Below are positions 46,665-57,377 of a stretch of 64,000 nt of DNA, piece after piece; position 1 is the stretch's first letter; every line of letters starts with the position of its first letter. Source of the DNA: Anolis sagrei. Its lineage: Eukaryota; Chordata; Lepidosauria; Squamata; Anolidae. The notes under the pieces are model-generated. The model searched no databases. It saw nothing but the letters and a program-made list of their open reading frames with translations, and was not told the DNA's origin. The position numbers and the translations under genes are program-made. The stretch is taken from positions 94,166,500 to 94,230,499 of the forward strand of contig NC_090034.1 in NCBI RefSeq assembly GCF_037176765.1, given 5' to 3'.

Positions 46665-49565
46665 GCCCACTGGGGGAGGGGGACAGCAGCCTTGCAAACA
46701 CTACTTTACCCACAATGTCAGGGAACCGCCAGAAGGCTAAACGGAGGGCTGCACAAACACAAAAAGGACCAAGTACCGAAAGCACAATAATCCCAACTAA
46801 TCAGCTCAGGGGAAGATCTAAGGGGCTCACATGTCTTTACACTAATGCACAGAGCATGGGAAATAAACATGACGAACTCCAACTTTCAGCACAACACCAC
46901 AAATATGATATCATAGGCATCACTGAAACCTGGTGGGATGACTCCTATCACTGGAAAGTAGACATCGAGGGCTATAACCTCTTTCACAGAAACCGAACAA
47001 AGGGGAGAGGAGGCGGAGTAGCCTTATATGTCAAAAACTCTTATGCTGCAGAAGAAATGCATGACAGCAATCCGGGAAACAAGCTTGAAAGCATCTGGAT
47101 AAGAATCAAGGGAACTGGGACTCAAAAAGATCTTGTTGTAGGAGTCTACTACAGACCTCCAAGCCAGGAGGAAGAACTTGATGAAGTCTTCTGCCAACAG
47201 TTGACCAAACAGGTACAGAGTAGAGATGTAGTAGTCATGGGCGATTTCAACTATCCCGATATTTGCTGGAAAACAAACTCGGCCAAGAGTACAAAGTCCA
47301 ACAAATTCCTCGCTTGCCTTGCAGACAATTTCATGGTCCAGAAGGTAGAAGAGGCAACAAGGGGATTGGCTACTCTTGATTTCATCCTAACAAATGCGGA
47401 GGACCTGATTGATGCGGTTGAAGTGGTAGGATCCTTAGGGGCAAGTGACCATGTGCTCCTGCAATTTGAGGTACAAAGAAAGGTTGAAACTAAGACAAGT
47501 CAAACCCGCATTTTGGACTTTAGGAGAGCTGATTTCCAAAAAATGAAGGAAACACTGAGCAGCATTTTGTGGACACAGATACTAAAAGACAAGGGGGTTA
47601 CGGATGGATGGGAGTTTCTCAAGAGTGAAATACTCAAGGTGCAGTTGCAAACCGTGCCAACAAAAAGAAAAAATAGGGCAAGTGCAAAGAAGCCAGAATG
47701 GATGTCCAAAGAACTTCTAACTGTGCTAAGACACAAAAGAGACATGCACAAGAAGTGGAAAAAGGGAGAAATCACCAAAGAAGAATTCAAAAAAATAGCC
47801 AACACCTGTAGGGAAAAGGTCCACAAGGCTAAAGCACAAAACGAGCTCAGGCTTGCCAGGGACATTAAAAACAATAAAAAGGGATTCTTTTCTTATGTCA
47901 GTAGAAAAAGGAAAAACAAGGAGGCGATAGGGCCTCTTCGAGGAGAAGATGGGGCAATGCTGACAGGGGATAGGGAAAAGGCAGAATTACTTAATACCTT
48001 CTTTGCCTCAGTCTTCTCACAAAAAGAAAGTCATCTTCAACCTCAGCAAGACGGAGTGGATGAGGGATTTGAGGACATCTAACCCCAAATTGGGAAACAA
48101 GTCGTCCAGGAATACCTGGCTGCTCTAAATGAGTTCAAGTCCCCAGGGCCAGATCAACTACACCCAAGAGTATTGAAGGAACTAGCGGAAGTCATTTTGG
48201 AACCATTGGCAACCATCTTTAAGAGTTCTTGGAGAACAGGAGAAGTTCCAGCAGATTGGAGGAGGGCCAATGTGGTCCCAATCTTCAAGAAGGGAAAAAA
48301 GGATGACCCAAACAAGTACCGTCCGGTCAGCCTCACGTCAATACCAGGCAAGATTCTGGAAAATATTGTTAAGGAAGTGGTCTTCAAACACTTAGAAACA
48401 AAAGCGGTCATTGCTAGTAGTCAACACGGATTTATAAAAAAACAAGTCATGCCAGACTAATCTGATCTCTTTTTTCGATAGAGTTACAAGCTGGGTAGAT
48501 GCGGGGAATGCCGTGGATGTGGCGTACCTGGATTTCAGTAAGGCCTTCGACAAGGTCCCCCATGACCTTCTGGCAAGGAAACTAGTCCAATGTGGGCTAG
48601 GCAAAACTACGGTCAGGTGGATCTGTAATTGGTTAAATGGACGAACCCAGAGGGTGCTCACCAATGCTTCCTCTTCATCCTGGAAAGAAGTGACGAGCGG
48701 AGTGCTGCAGGGTTCCGTCCTGGGCCCGGTCCTGTTCAACATCTTTATTAATGACTTAGACGAAGGGTTAGAAGGCAGGATCATCAAGTTTGCAGACGAC
48801 ACCAAATTGGACAGGAGCAGGATTCAAAACGATCTTGACAGATTAGAGAGATGGGCCATAACTAACAAAATGAAGTTCAACAGTGACAAATGCAAGATAC
48901 TCCACTTTGGCAGGAAAAACGAAATGCAAAGATACAGAATGGGGGACAATGCCTGGCTCGAGAGCAGTACGTGTGAAAAAGATCTTGGAGTCCTCATGGA
49001 CAACAAGTCAAACATGAGCCAACAATGTGATGTGGCAGCAAAAAAAGCCAATGGGATTTTGGCCTGCATCAATAGGAGCATAGTGTCTAGATCTAAGGAA
49101 GTAATGCTACCCCTCTATTCCTCTATTGAACACCTGGAATATTGTGTTCAATTCTGGGCCCCACAATTGAAGAGAGATATTGACAAGCTGGAATGTGTCC
49201 AGAGGAGAGCGACTAAAATGATAAAAGGTCTGGAGAACAAGCCCTATGAGGAACGGCTTAAGGAGCTGGGCATGTTTAGCCTGAAGAAGAGAAGGCTGAG
49301 AGGGGATATGATAGCCATGTATAAATATGTGAGAGGAAGCCACAGGGAGGAGGGAGCAAGCTTGTTTTCTGCTTCCCTGGAGACTAGGACGTGGAACAAT
49401 GGCTTCAAACTACAAGAGAGGAGATTCCATCTGAACATGAGGAATAACTTCCTGACTGTGAGAGCCGTTCAGCAGTGAAACTCTCTGCCCCAGAGTGTGG
49501 TGGAGGCTTCTTCTTTCGAAGCTTTTAAACAGAGGCTGGATGGCCATCTGTCGGGGGTTATTTGA
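46649..49565 (+). pseudogene. CR1 ORF2, endonuclease-reverse transcriptase, three breaks
   Basis: An APE-type endonuclease is visible: [25 protein letters not shown] (catalytic E), [25 protein letters not shown] (catalytic D-H). The reverse transcriptase follows: NKYRPVSLTSIPGKILENIV, VAYLDFSKAFDKVPHDLL, GVLQGSVLGPVLFNIFINDL, IIKFADDTKL (catalytic ADD), then the CR1 C-terminus. Breaks: TAA at 48080-48082, a one-base gain in the A-run near 48440, and a TGA at 49477-49479 where sister copies have TGG. The likely start is the ATG at 46649, overlapping ORF1 by 16 bases, or the ATG at 46715. It was active until recently and is not competent as it stands. Confidence 0.9.
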
Positions 49566-49656
49566 ATGCGATGTTCCTGCTTCTTGGCAGGGGGTTGGAC
49601 TGGATGGCCCATGAGGTCTCTTCCAACTCTTAGATTCTATGATTCTATTATTCTAT

Positions 49657-50033
49657 GCCTTTTATTGAAATATTAATGATAATTCCTACAAGGGAATTTG
49701 GTTCTTTCTTTGCTTTTTTGGCTTTGCCCTGTAACAGTTAAAAGAAGTTTAAGAGTATGTCCTTTCACAACTTCAAAAAGTCAAAACCAGGCAAAGCCAG
49801 GGGAGACAAGGGAGGAAGGCAGGCTGGCAGAGCCCTGCTAAACCACCAACCCCCAGGCCAGGGGAACAACCTGGGGGAGGGGATCCTGATTCAGGGCCAA
49901 AGAGGCGGTGGGGGCGCCAAGGCAAGGGAGCTGCCACCCCCCAAGAGCCCAGAGACAGACCTTGAGTGTCCTCCCTTGTCCACATTCAGCTTCAGAATGA
50001 AGAAGGGGGCGGGCCAGTGCTAAGAGCAAAGTA
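49657..50033. other. Block copy 3 core, after CR1
   Basis: Equivalent to 4163-4539 of copy 1; unassigned sequence followed by the CR1-like end at 50034. Confidence 0.6.
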
Positions 50034-50436
50034 GAGAGCTTAAGGAGCTGGGCATGTTTAGCCTGAAGAAGAGAAGGCTGAGAGGAGATATGATAGCCAT
50101 GTATAAATATGTGAGAGGAAGCCACAGGGAGGAGGGAGCAAGCTTGTTTTCTGCTTCCTTGGAGACTAGGACGCAATGGAACAATGGCTTCAAACTACAA
50201 GAGAGGAGATTCCATCTGAACACGAGGAAGAACTTCCTGACTGTGAGAGCTGTTCAGCAGTGGAACTCTCTGCCCCGGAGTGTGGTGGAGACTCCTTCTT
50301 TGGAAGCTTTTAAACAGAGGCTGGATGGCCATCTGTCAGGGGTGATTTGAATGCAATATTCCTGCTTCTTGGCAGAATGGGGTTGGACTGGATGGCCCAT
50401 GAGGTCTCTTCCAACTCTTTGATTCTATGATTCTAT
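50034..50436 (+). mobile_element. CR1 3' end with ATTCTATG tail (copy 3)
   Basis: Same C-terminal peptide as 4540-4930, but complete to the ATTCTATGATTCTATGA terminal repeats. The end abuts minus-strand Penelope coding sequence at 50437, so this CR1 inserted into a Penelope-like element. Confidence 0.85.
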
Positions 50437-50620
50437 GATTTCAGTGGCTTCTCTGTGTAGCCTGGCATGGTGGTTGTGAGAGTGGTCCAGCATTTCTGTG
50501 TTCTCAAATAATAATCTTCTGTGTCCAGGTGGGTTCCTCAGGTCATCTGCTATGGCCGACCTGGGGAACCTCTTGCGGTCATCCCTTGGGACCTCCAGGA
50601 AACCGACGGGCCATCCTGGC
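50437..50620 (-). mobile_element. Penelope-like element GIY-YIG C-terminus (inverted)
   Basis: The minus-strand frame 50425-50622 reads HRRLLFENTEMLDHSHNHHA and RLHREATEI, as after the GIY-YIG core of vertebrate Penelope-like endonucleases. It faces the sense-oriented tail that starts near 50690, giving a head-to-head pair. Confidence 0.6.
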
Positions 50621-50689
50621 ATTGGCTGGCCCTGATTGTTTCACGTCAGGAATTCCCCTGTTTTGTCAGTGTTCCTCTTTAATCTCAGG

Positions 50690-51030
50690 ACTGTGAATAA
50701 AGAGCAACACTCAAAAAGAGAAGACTTCCAGCCAGGGCCAGCTAGCACCTCCCAAGAAAGAACCCGCCCCCAGGCAGGAAGCAGCCAGGCTTTGAAGCTG
50801 CAAGGCTATTCATTGCCAATCTAGGGGGCTAATTGCAACCATCACACTTGCAACCTCAAGCAGACAGGAGTCCTTTCTCCCTCCCTGGACCTCATTCCAC
50901 AGGGATATAAACCTCCCTTGCCAGTTTCCAACAGACCTCACAACCTCTGAGGATGCTGCCACAGATGCAGGCGAAACATCAGGAGAGAATGCTTCTGGAA
51001 AACGGCCAGGCAGTTGAGAAAACTCACAGC
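50690..51030 (+). mobile_element. Penelope-like element 3' tail (copy 3)
   Basis: Longer version of 4931-5178, starting GACTGTGAATAAAGAGCAAC and ending GAGAAAACTCACAGCAAC. Confidence 0.6.
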
Positions 51031-51569
51031 AACAAATGTGGTGTAGTTGGCCAGTAGTTCAATGTCAGGTAGACTGACTCAGATCCATGTCTCACACCTT
51101 GGATAAGGCCACAGCCTTGGATAAGGCCTCAGTTGACACCTTGTCAATCAACCATCAAGTCTTTCGATGCCACCAATGCAAGGCCTATGTTCCTCCATGA
51201 CGGCATCTCTGCTCTCCATAGGAGCAGACCTGTAAGGAATGATGGGACTCTCTGGGGCTTCCCTGGCCCCATTCTCCTCTCTCAAGGAACTCAGCACAGA
51301 ACCAGCTGCCAAGCCCCAGTGAATAAGCTGGGTCGTGTCAGGGGGGTGGGCCTGGATCGCCTTGGGGGCCCCTTCCCACAACCTGGTTCTATGCATTCAC
51401 TAGTATTACTATTATTAACATAAAGTTTATCATCATCATCATCATCTACAGAAATAAAAATGAAAGGTTTGTTTGTGGGATTAACAGAACTCAAAAACCA
51501 CTGGACGCATTGTCGCCAAATTTGGGCACAAGACACCTACTGACCCAAGGAGTGGCCATCACTAAAAAA

Positions 51570-52960
51570 AACCCTGATTTTGTCATTTGGGAGTTGTAGT
51601 TGCTGGGATGTATAGTTCACCTACAATCAAAGAGCATTTTGAACTCCACCAATGATGGAATTGAACCAAACCTGGCACACAGGACTCCCTTGACCCAACA
51701 GAAAAATGAGACAGGGTTGGTGGGCATTGGGTTTGAGAGTTCTGGTTCAGTTCCCTCCAGAGAGCACTGTGGGCTCACACAATGATGGGTCACACACTCT
51801 CAGCCTCAGAAGCAAACCAAGGAATGACTTGAAGGCAAACAACAACTACTACTACTACTACAGAGTTAGAATCCCCGCTCAACCATAGAAAGCCATTGGA
51901 CAGTTCACACACTCTCAGCCTCAGAGTCAAACCAAGGTATGACAACAACAACAGAGTTAGAATCCCTGCTCAACCATAGAAAGCCATTGGATGGGTCACA
52001 TACTCTCAGTCTCAGAGGCAAACCAAGGAATGTCTAGAAGGCAAACAACAACAACTACAACAACAACAGGGTTAGAATCCCCACTCAACCATAGAAAGCC
52101 ATTGGACGGGTCACACACTCTCAGCCTCAGAGGCAAACTAAGGAATGACTTGAAGGCAAACAACAACAACAACAACAACGAGTTAGAATCCCCGCTCAAG
52201 CATAAAAAGCTATTGGATGGGTCACACACTCTCAGCCTCAGAGGCAAACCAAGGAATGACTTGAAGGCAAATAACAACAACAACTACAACAGAGTTAGAA
52301 TCCCCGCTCAACCATATAAAGACATTGGATGGGTCACACACTCTCAGCCTCACCTACAATCAAATAGCATTCTGAACTCCACCCATGAGGGAACTGAACC
52401 AAACGTGGCACACAGAACTCCCATGACCAATAGAAAACAATAAAATGGTGGGCATTGACCTTGAGTTTGGGAGTTGTAGTTCACCTACGTCCAGTGAGAA
52501 TTGTGGACTCAAACAATGATGGATCTGGACCCAACTTGGCATGAATACTCAATATGCCCAAATATGAACACTGGTGGAGTTTGGGGGAAATAGACCTTGA
52601 CATTTGGGAGTTGTAGTTGCAGGGATTTATAGTTCACCTACATCAAAGAGCATTCTGAACTCCACCAATGATGAAATTGAACGAAACGTGGCACACAGAA
52701 CTCCCATGACCAATAGAAAATAATAAAGGGTGTGATGGGCATTGACCTTGAGTTTGGGAGTTGTAGTTCACCTACATCCCGAGAGCACTGTGGAATCAAA
52801 CAATGATAGATCTGGACCAAATTTGGCACGACAATCAATATGCCCAAATGTGAACCCTGCTGGAGTTTGGAGAAAATAGACCTTGACATTGGGAGTTGTA
52901 GTTACTGGGATTTATAGTTCACCTACAATCAAAGAGCATTCTGAATCCCACCAAGGTTAG
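51570..52960 (-). repeat. 145/290-bp repeat family with expanded VNTR (copy 3)
   Basis: As 5691-6780, but the 100-115 bp VNTR (51780-52350) has about six units with long CAA runs. The 145-bp phrases run on to about 52960. Confidence 0.75.
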
Positions 52961-53089
52961 AATTGGGCCAAACTTCTCACACAGAACCCCCATGACCAAC
53001 AGAAAATACTATGTCTTTGGCGACCCCTCTGACACCTCCTCATGACCCCTCCAGGGGTCCCGACCCCCAGGTTGAGAAACACTGTGCTA

Positions 53090-53510
53090 AGAAGTTATAA
53101 TAATAGGATCCTAGAGTTGGGAGAGACCCCTGGGCCATCCAATCCCATTAATGCCAAGCAAGAATAGCACAATGAAAACACCTCGATAGGTGACCATTCA
53201 GCCTCTGTTTGGAAGCTTTCAAAGGAGGAGTTTCCACTGGACTTTGAGGCAGAGACTTTCCTGCCAATTGAACCCATGGTTCCATTGAGTCCTTGTCTCA
53301 GAAAGGAACCCTCCTCCCTCATCCTTAGGACATCATTTCAGATATTTACACATGGCTCTCATATCTCTGTTTCTCAACCTTCTCTTCCACAGGCTAAGCA
53401 TACCCAGCTCTTTAAGATGCTCCTCAAAGGGATTCGTGATCTCCAAGCCTTTGATCATCTAAGTTGCCTTCCTCTGGACACCTTCCAGCTTAGAGTCAAT
53501 ATCCCTTTTT
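53090..53510 (-). mobile_element. Old CR1 fragment
   Basis: The minus-strand reading follows CR1 3' words (GGTTGAGAAACAGAG, AAGCATACCCAGCTCTTTAA, GGACACCTTCCAGC on the + strand) with considerable divergence and indels. Confidence 0.75.
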
Positions 53511-54360
53511 ATATATATAGATTTTTATTGAACATAAGAAAGAGAGAGATTTTTTATTTACATGAAAAGCGGTGGAACAGTGGGGTAATAGGAAATTAGG
53601 AAGAAAAAGATCTTTTTAAAAAGTAAAGTATCCTCAGATTTATTTACATAAAAGTGTTGGAACAATGTGTTTATAGGAAAGTAGGAAAAACTAAAAAATT
53701 GAGGGAGGGGGGACAAAAAGCCCGCCCCAAAATGTCTAAAATGTCTTGACTTCCATTCCAAGCTTTGTGATTCTTATTCTTTTTTAAATTTAATCTATAC
53801 CCCTAGTTTTATTTAGTTATTACATTCGTCTGATTGTCTTTTCATACTCCTGGAAAAGATCCCAGTTTGTCAATTGAGTCGATTTACCTGAATGATTCCT
53901 CAAAAAGAAAGTTAACTTGTCCATGTCTTTAATTTCATGCAGTTTAATTATCCAATCTTCAATTTCCAGAACTTTTTCTTGTTTCCAAAGTTTTGCGAAG
54001 GAGATTCTTGCTGCTGTCGTGATATATGTAAATAGTTTAACTTTATTTTCTTCCAAGCACAGTTCTGAGTCTGTAATTCCTAGCAAGTAATATTTCGTTT
54101 TTTTCTTAAAGTTCTTTTTCAGGATTTTTTGTGATTCATTATGACTTTTGTGGCTACCCTGCAGGACCACCACATATGAAAAAAGCTTCCATCATGTTCT
54201 TGACATTTCCAACATTTATTTGGGGTATCTTTATTAGTTTCTTAGGGGTGATGTACCACCTATGGAACATTTTAAGCCAGTTTTCCTTTAAGTCCATTGC
54301 ATAGGTGTATTTCAATTTTTTATTCCAGACTTGTTCCCATTCCTTAAAGTGGATTGACCT
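53511..54360 (-). mobile_element. L1 LINE 3' fragment
   Basis: The minus-strand frame 53820-54173 reads KYYLLGITDSEL, FTYITTAARISFAKLWK and IEDWIIKLHEIKDMDKLTFF, the C-terminal region of vertebrate L1 ORF2. The rest toward 53511 is 3' UTR. 5' truncated. Confidence 0.75.
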
Positions 54361-54774
54361 TCCTTAAAGTGGATTAAACCCCACATCAGTCCTAGCCTAC
54401 CAAGCCAGTGGTGTGGAATTGTGGGAATAGTAGCCCATCAACATTTGGAGGGCCAACCATTCCCTACTCATGCAACCTCACACTGACTATGAAAGGCATT
54501 ACTCCAGTTATAATTCAAGGATAAGATGATGATGTGTGTAATGCTGTATATAATGTGTTTGTATGTTGTTGGCATCGAATTGCTGCTGTTGTAAGCCACT
54601 CTGAGTCCCTCTTTGGGGGTTGAGAAGGACGGGGTAGAAAGGTTGAACATAAATAATTAAATAATAAATAATGAAGTGGACTCAGAGGAGCTGCACAATA
54701 TCATTCAGCTGACTGAGTTTTCCCATCATTTTAGTGTACCCTGGCGTATCTCACCAACCAATAGTATCTTCTAG
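54361..54774 (+). mobile_element. L2-like tail and GCDH intron flank
   Basis: 54560-54690 carries GTAAGCCACTCTGAGTCCCT and a TAAATAA-rich end, a degenerate L2-type tail. From 54700 to 54774 comes the acceptor region of the GCDH exon (TATCTTCTAG). Confidence 0.55.
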
Positions 54775-54900
54775 GATGCAGTTTAAAGTCCCACTGGCAA
54801 GAAACCGGCTAATCCAAAAGAAGTTGGCTGACATGCTCACTGAGATCACCATTGGCTTACAGGCTTGTCTACAACTGGGCCGCTTGAAAGACGAAGACAA
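54775..54900 (+). CDS. GCDH: GCDH exon ([11 protein letters not shown] region)
   Basis: 126 nt, acceptor TAG ending at 54774, donor GTACTT at 54901. It reads [20 protein letters not shown] and then [20 protein letters not shown], almost identical to human glutaryl-CoA dehydrogenase. GCDH is a mitochondrial flavoenzyme of lysine, hydroxylysine and tryptophan breakdown that converts glutaryl-CoA to crotonyl-CoA. Phase 1 start and phase 2 end fit the next exon at 56969. Oddities: K replaces the near-invariant G of the acyl-CoA dehydrogenase QFG motif, and the last 41 bases are copied as an inverted repeat directly downstream. No upstream GCDH exon is found in the window, so this is a partial or pseudogenised copy unless the 5' exons lie elsewhere. 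Confidence 0.88.
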
Positions 54901-54949
54901 GTACTTACTTGTCTTCGTCTTTCAAGCGGCCCAGTTGTAGACAAGCCTG
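54860..54949. repeat. Perfect 42-bp snap-back repeat over the GCDH donor site
   Basis: 54860-54901 (exon end plus first donor base) and 54908-54949 are exact reverse complements, separated by TACTTA; another TACTTA follows at 54950. The GT donor sits at the tip of the hairpin. Confidence 0.97.
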
Positions 54950-54955
54950 TACTTA

Positions 54956-55640
54956 TGTGTCTGTACATGAGGATAATTGAACATCAGTGTTGCTTCAATA
55001 GTGAGAGCCTATTTGACATTAAGTCCAAGTTGGGACGACATCAGAATATTCCCTACACAAGGAGAACCTGTGGGTGTCGTGAGGTAGATGCAGAAGTGGA
55101 GGACTCAAAACATTTTTTCTTGAAATGTCCCTACTACAACAGGATCCGGAGAAATTGCACATCCTCCTACTACCTAGAGCCCCTGCTGGAGAATCATACT
55201 TATTTAAGGAGAAATTGCACATCCTCCTACAGGGTTCAGATAAAAACTCTATTTTAAAATTGACCCTTTTTACGCAAAAAGCACTGGCCATCCGCGAGAA
55301 GATGGAAGCAGAGAGAGGTGACCTTGCTGCCATCAACAAAATTAAAACTTAAAAACTTAATATGGATATGCCACTAGTTTTACCTACCCGCGCCCCCGCC
55401 CAAACCCTACTTTAAGGAATTAATCAATTTTTAATCTTTTAATCTTTAAATTTTTTATTTTGTAGTTGCACAATCATTTAGAAGCGGGTTGACAGGCCAG
55501 TAGGCCGGGATGCCTTGTATTTATATATAGTTCTACTATATGTAGGGGCAAGTGTGTATGTTTTGTATGTTTTGCATGTTTTGATATGGTCAAAATTGAC
55601 TAATCAATAAAGAATTGTTGTTGTTGTTGTTGAGAGCCTA
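54956..55640 (+). mobile_element. LINE 3' end, Vingi/I-like or similar
   Basis: The frame 54865-55257 from about 54950 gives MCLYMRIIEHQC and then CREVDAEVEDSKHFFLKCPY, the CX..HF.L.CP(Y/F) C-terminal motif found in several LINE clades. After 55350 comes an AT-rich 3' UTR ending TCAATAAAGAATTGTTGTTG. A 23-base segment (GAGAAATTGCACATCCTCCT) is duplicated at 55150 and 55209. The clade assignment is uncertain. Confidence 0.6.
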
Positions 55641-56289
55641 TTGGACTTGGACTGCAATGAAGGCAAATGACCTTTCACTTCCCAAAGATCAATGAAAACC
55701 TCAGTCAAGGACTGGAAATTATGTGAGGGCAGGAAATCAAGTTTAGCAATCTGAGGAAGAAGGAGCTAAGAGCAAATTTCAAATTACTTTGAAAATCCAA
55801 TGTTTGTGTACAAACACAGCTGGGAGAGAACTGTCTTAGAAGTTTTTCTTTGGTGTACTAGTTTCTTAACTGCACATTGCATAGTTTTAATCTTCATCAC
55901 AAATCTTCAACCTCTGAAATGCTACCAACGAGTCCCTTACTCATCTTATTTCGTTGACACTTTACTACTAACTTTGAGCCAAACTGGAGTTGATGATAAA
56001 CATGTTCTTATTGATAACGTGAAAGCTTTAAAGCAAATTTAATATTGCAAAGGTTGAGTTGATCAGATTGCAGTGTGCATGGAGGCGAAGCCTTCTCCTC
56101 TTCTTGTGCTAATGAAAATTGCCTTCCTGCAGCAGCTATTGGCCCATTATTCCCCATGCACACTTCACTCCCAAAGCTAATAACAAGGTTGGGGCCAGAT
56201 TTTTTGGTGTAAACTGCAGCAGGCAATGAAAGGATTGGTGTTGAAATCATAGTGTTATGGCTCAGTTTGACTACCTCCCTGGCTATCTG
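55641..56289. other. GCDH intron, unassigned
   Basis: No repeat or exon recognised; short frames only. Confidence 0.45.
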
Positions 56290-56513
56290 TTTTGTTTTTA
56301 ATGCTTAGATATGATCACTAATGTTCTTATGTTCTTATGTTTAGTTCTTCCTTCATATTGTTTATATACTTTGATGTTTTATACTTTAATGTTATGTTGT
56401 TTATTTTATTGTAATTTTGTATTTTTTGTATTGTAATCAGTTGTTCGGGCTTCGCCCCATGTAAGCCGCTCCGAGTCCCCGTTGGGGGAGATGGTGGCGG
56501 GGTATAAATAAAG

Positions 56514-56557
<44 letters not shown>

Positions 56558-56560
56558 GTA
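56290..56560 (+). mobile_element. L2 LINE 3' end in GCDH intron
   Basis: CATGTAAGCCGCTCCGAGTC, then GGGGGAGATGGTGGCGGGGT and ATAAATAAAG, followed by a long (ATT)n tail at 56514-56556. Confidence 0.85.
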
Positions 56561-56611
56561 TTTTGCAACCCATAACATTGGGCTGTCTCTCCTTGCATAT
56601 AGATATAAACA

Positions 56612-56927
56612 AAAAAGTCCTCTAGGTTCTTCTGGGTTTTTTCGGGCTATAGAACCATGTTCTAGAGGCATTTCTCCTGACGTTTCGCCTGCATCTATGG
56701 CAAGCATCCTCAGAGGTAGTGAGGTCTGTTGGAATTAGGACAATGGGTTTATATATCTGTGGAATGGCTGGGGTGGGGCAAAGAGCTTTTCTCTGCTGGA
56801 GCTAGGTGTGAATGTTTCAGCTGACCACATGTTTCAGCAGGCGAAACATCAGGAGAACATGGCTCTATAGCCCGAAAAAACCCACAAGAACCTAGTGATT
56901 CCAGCCATGAAAGCCTTCGACAATACA
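56612..56927. mobile_element. Head-to-head pair of Penelope-like tails beside the GCDH acceptor
   Basis: 56620-56820 is the minus-strand tail (AAACGTCAGGAGAAATG on that strand). 56826-56927 is the same tail in sense, ending AAGCCTTCGACAATAC. They are nearly complementary over the last 100 bases, so the pair can fold. The sense end stops about 40 bases before the GCDH exon. Confidence 0.7.
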
Positions 56928-56968
56928 AAAAAGTCCTCTGTTCTAGTCTTTTTTTTTTGTGTTCCCAG

Positions 56969-57124
56969 AGCAACCCCCGAGATGATCTCCATGTTGAAAC
57001 GGAATTCCTGTGGGAAAGCGTTGGAGATTGCCCGACAAGCACGTGATATGCTGGGAGGCAATGGAATTGCAGACGAGTACCATGTTATCAGTCTGGAACC
57101 TGGAGGCTGTCAACACCTATGAAG
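56969..57124 (+). pseudogene. GCDH: GCDH exon with five-base loss ([16 protein letters not shown] region)
   Basis: Acceptor (TTTTTTTTGTGTTCCCAG), 156 nt, donor GTAAGA. It reads [20 protein letters not shown] and [20 protein letters not shown], matching GCDH. Then, where the family has RHAM and NLEAVNTYE, there are only 7 bases instead of 12, so the frame moves to [10 protein letters not shown]. The correct peptide NLEAVNTYE is still readable in another frame, so the lesion is a net loss of five bases near 57089-57095. The catalytic glutamate codon at the exon end falls out of frame. GCDH exons 3' of this one (THDIHAL) are not seen in the remaining 6.9 kb. Introns are kept, so it is not a processed copy. 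Confidence 0.85.
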
Positions 57125-57369
57125 GTAAGATGGTGTCCCAGTTGCTCCTGGGAAATGCAAGTCTCATTTTGGGTAACTTCAAGTGAGGATCACGGAAGGA
57201 AATAGTACGAGGTGGGTGTGAAAGAAAATGCTACAGATTTACAACCCAAGCGTATCCATTTATTCTTCTGGATATATTCTTTGAAGTACTAAAATACTCA
57301 TTCTTTGTTCAGTGCATCAGAAGATACTTAGTCCATACTTCAGCATCATCTGATCCATATGCATTGTAG
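57125..57369. other. GCDH intron or 3' flank
   Basis: Nothing recognised. Confidence 0.4.
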
Positions 57370-57377
57370 ATCTAAAG

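Larger units (their letters stand above)
44871..49656 (+). mobile_element. Near-complete CR1 LINE
   Basis: About 4.8 kb: a 5' region with tandem promoter monomers, ORF1 with zinc-ribbon and SGNH domains, ORF2 with endonuclease and reverse transcriptase, and a short 3' UTR ending in ATTCTATG-type repeats. It is inserted in copy 3 between bases equivalent to 4162 and 4163 of copy 1. No clear target duplication, as usual for CR1. Few disruptions: three stops in ORF1, two stops and one frameshift in ORF2. It is therefore recent. Confidence 0.92.
43978..52960 (+). repeat. Composite duplicated block, copy 3, split by CR1
   Basis: Direct-orientation relative of 3270-6780. It opens inside the SINE (GCTGCGCCACAATCCC), follows copy 1 to 44870, is interrupted by the CR1 at 44871-49656, resumes at 49657 (CCTTTTATTGAAATATTAAT) and runs on to about 52960. 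Unlike copies 1 and 2 it keeps a CR1 ATTCTATG tail and a 350-bp Penelope segment (50437-50780), so it represents an older form of the block. Confidence 0.85.
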
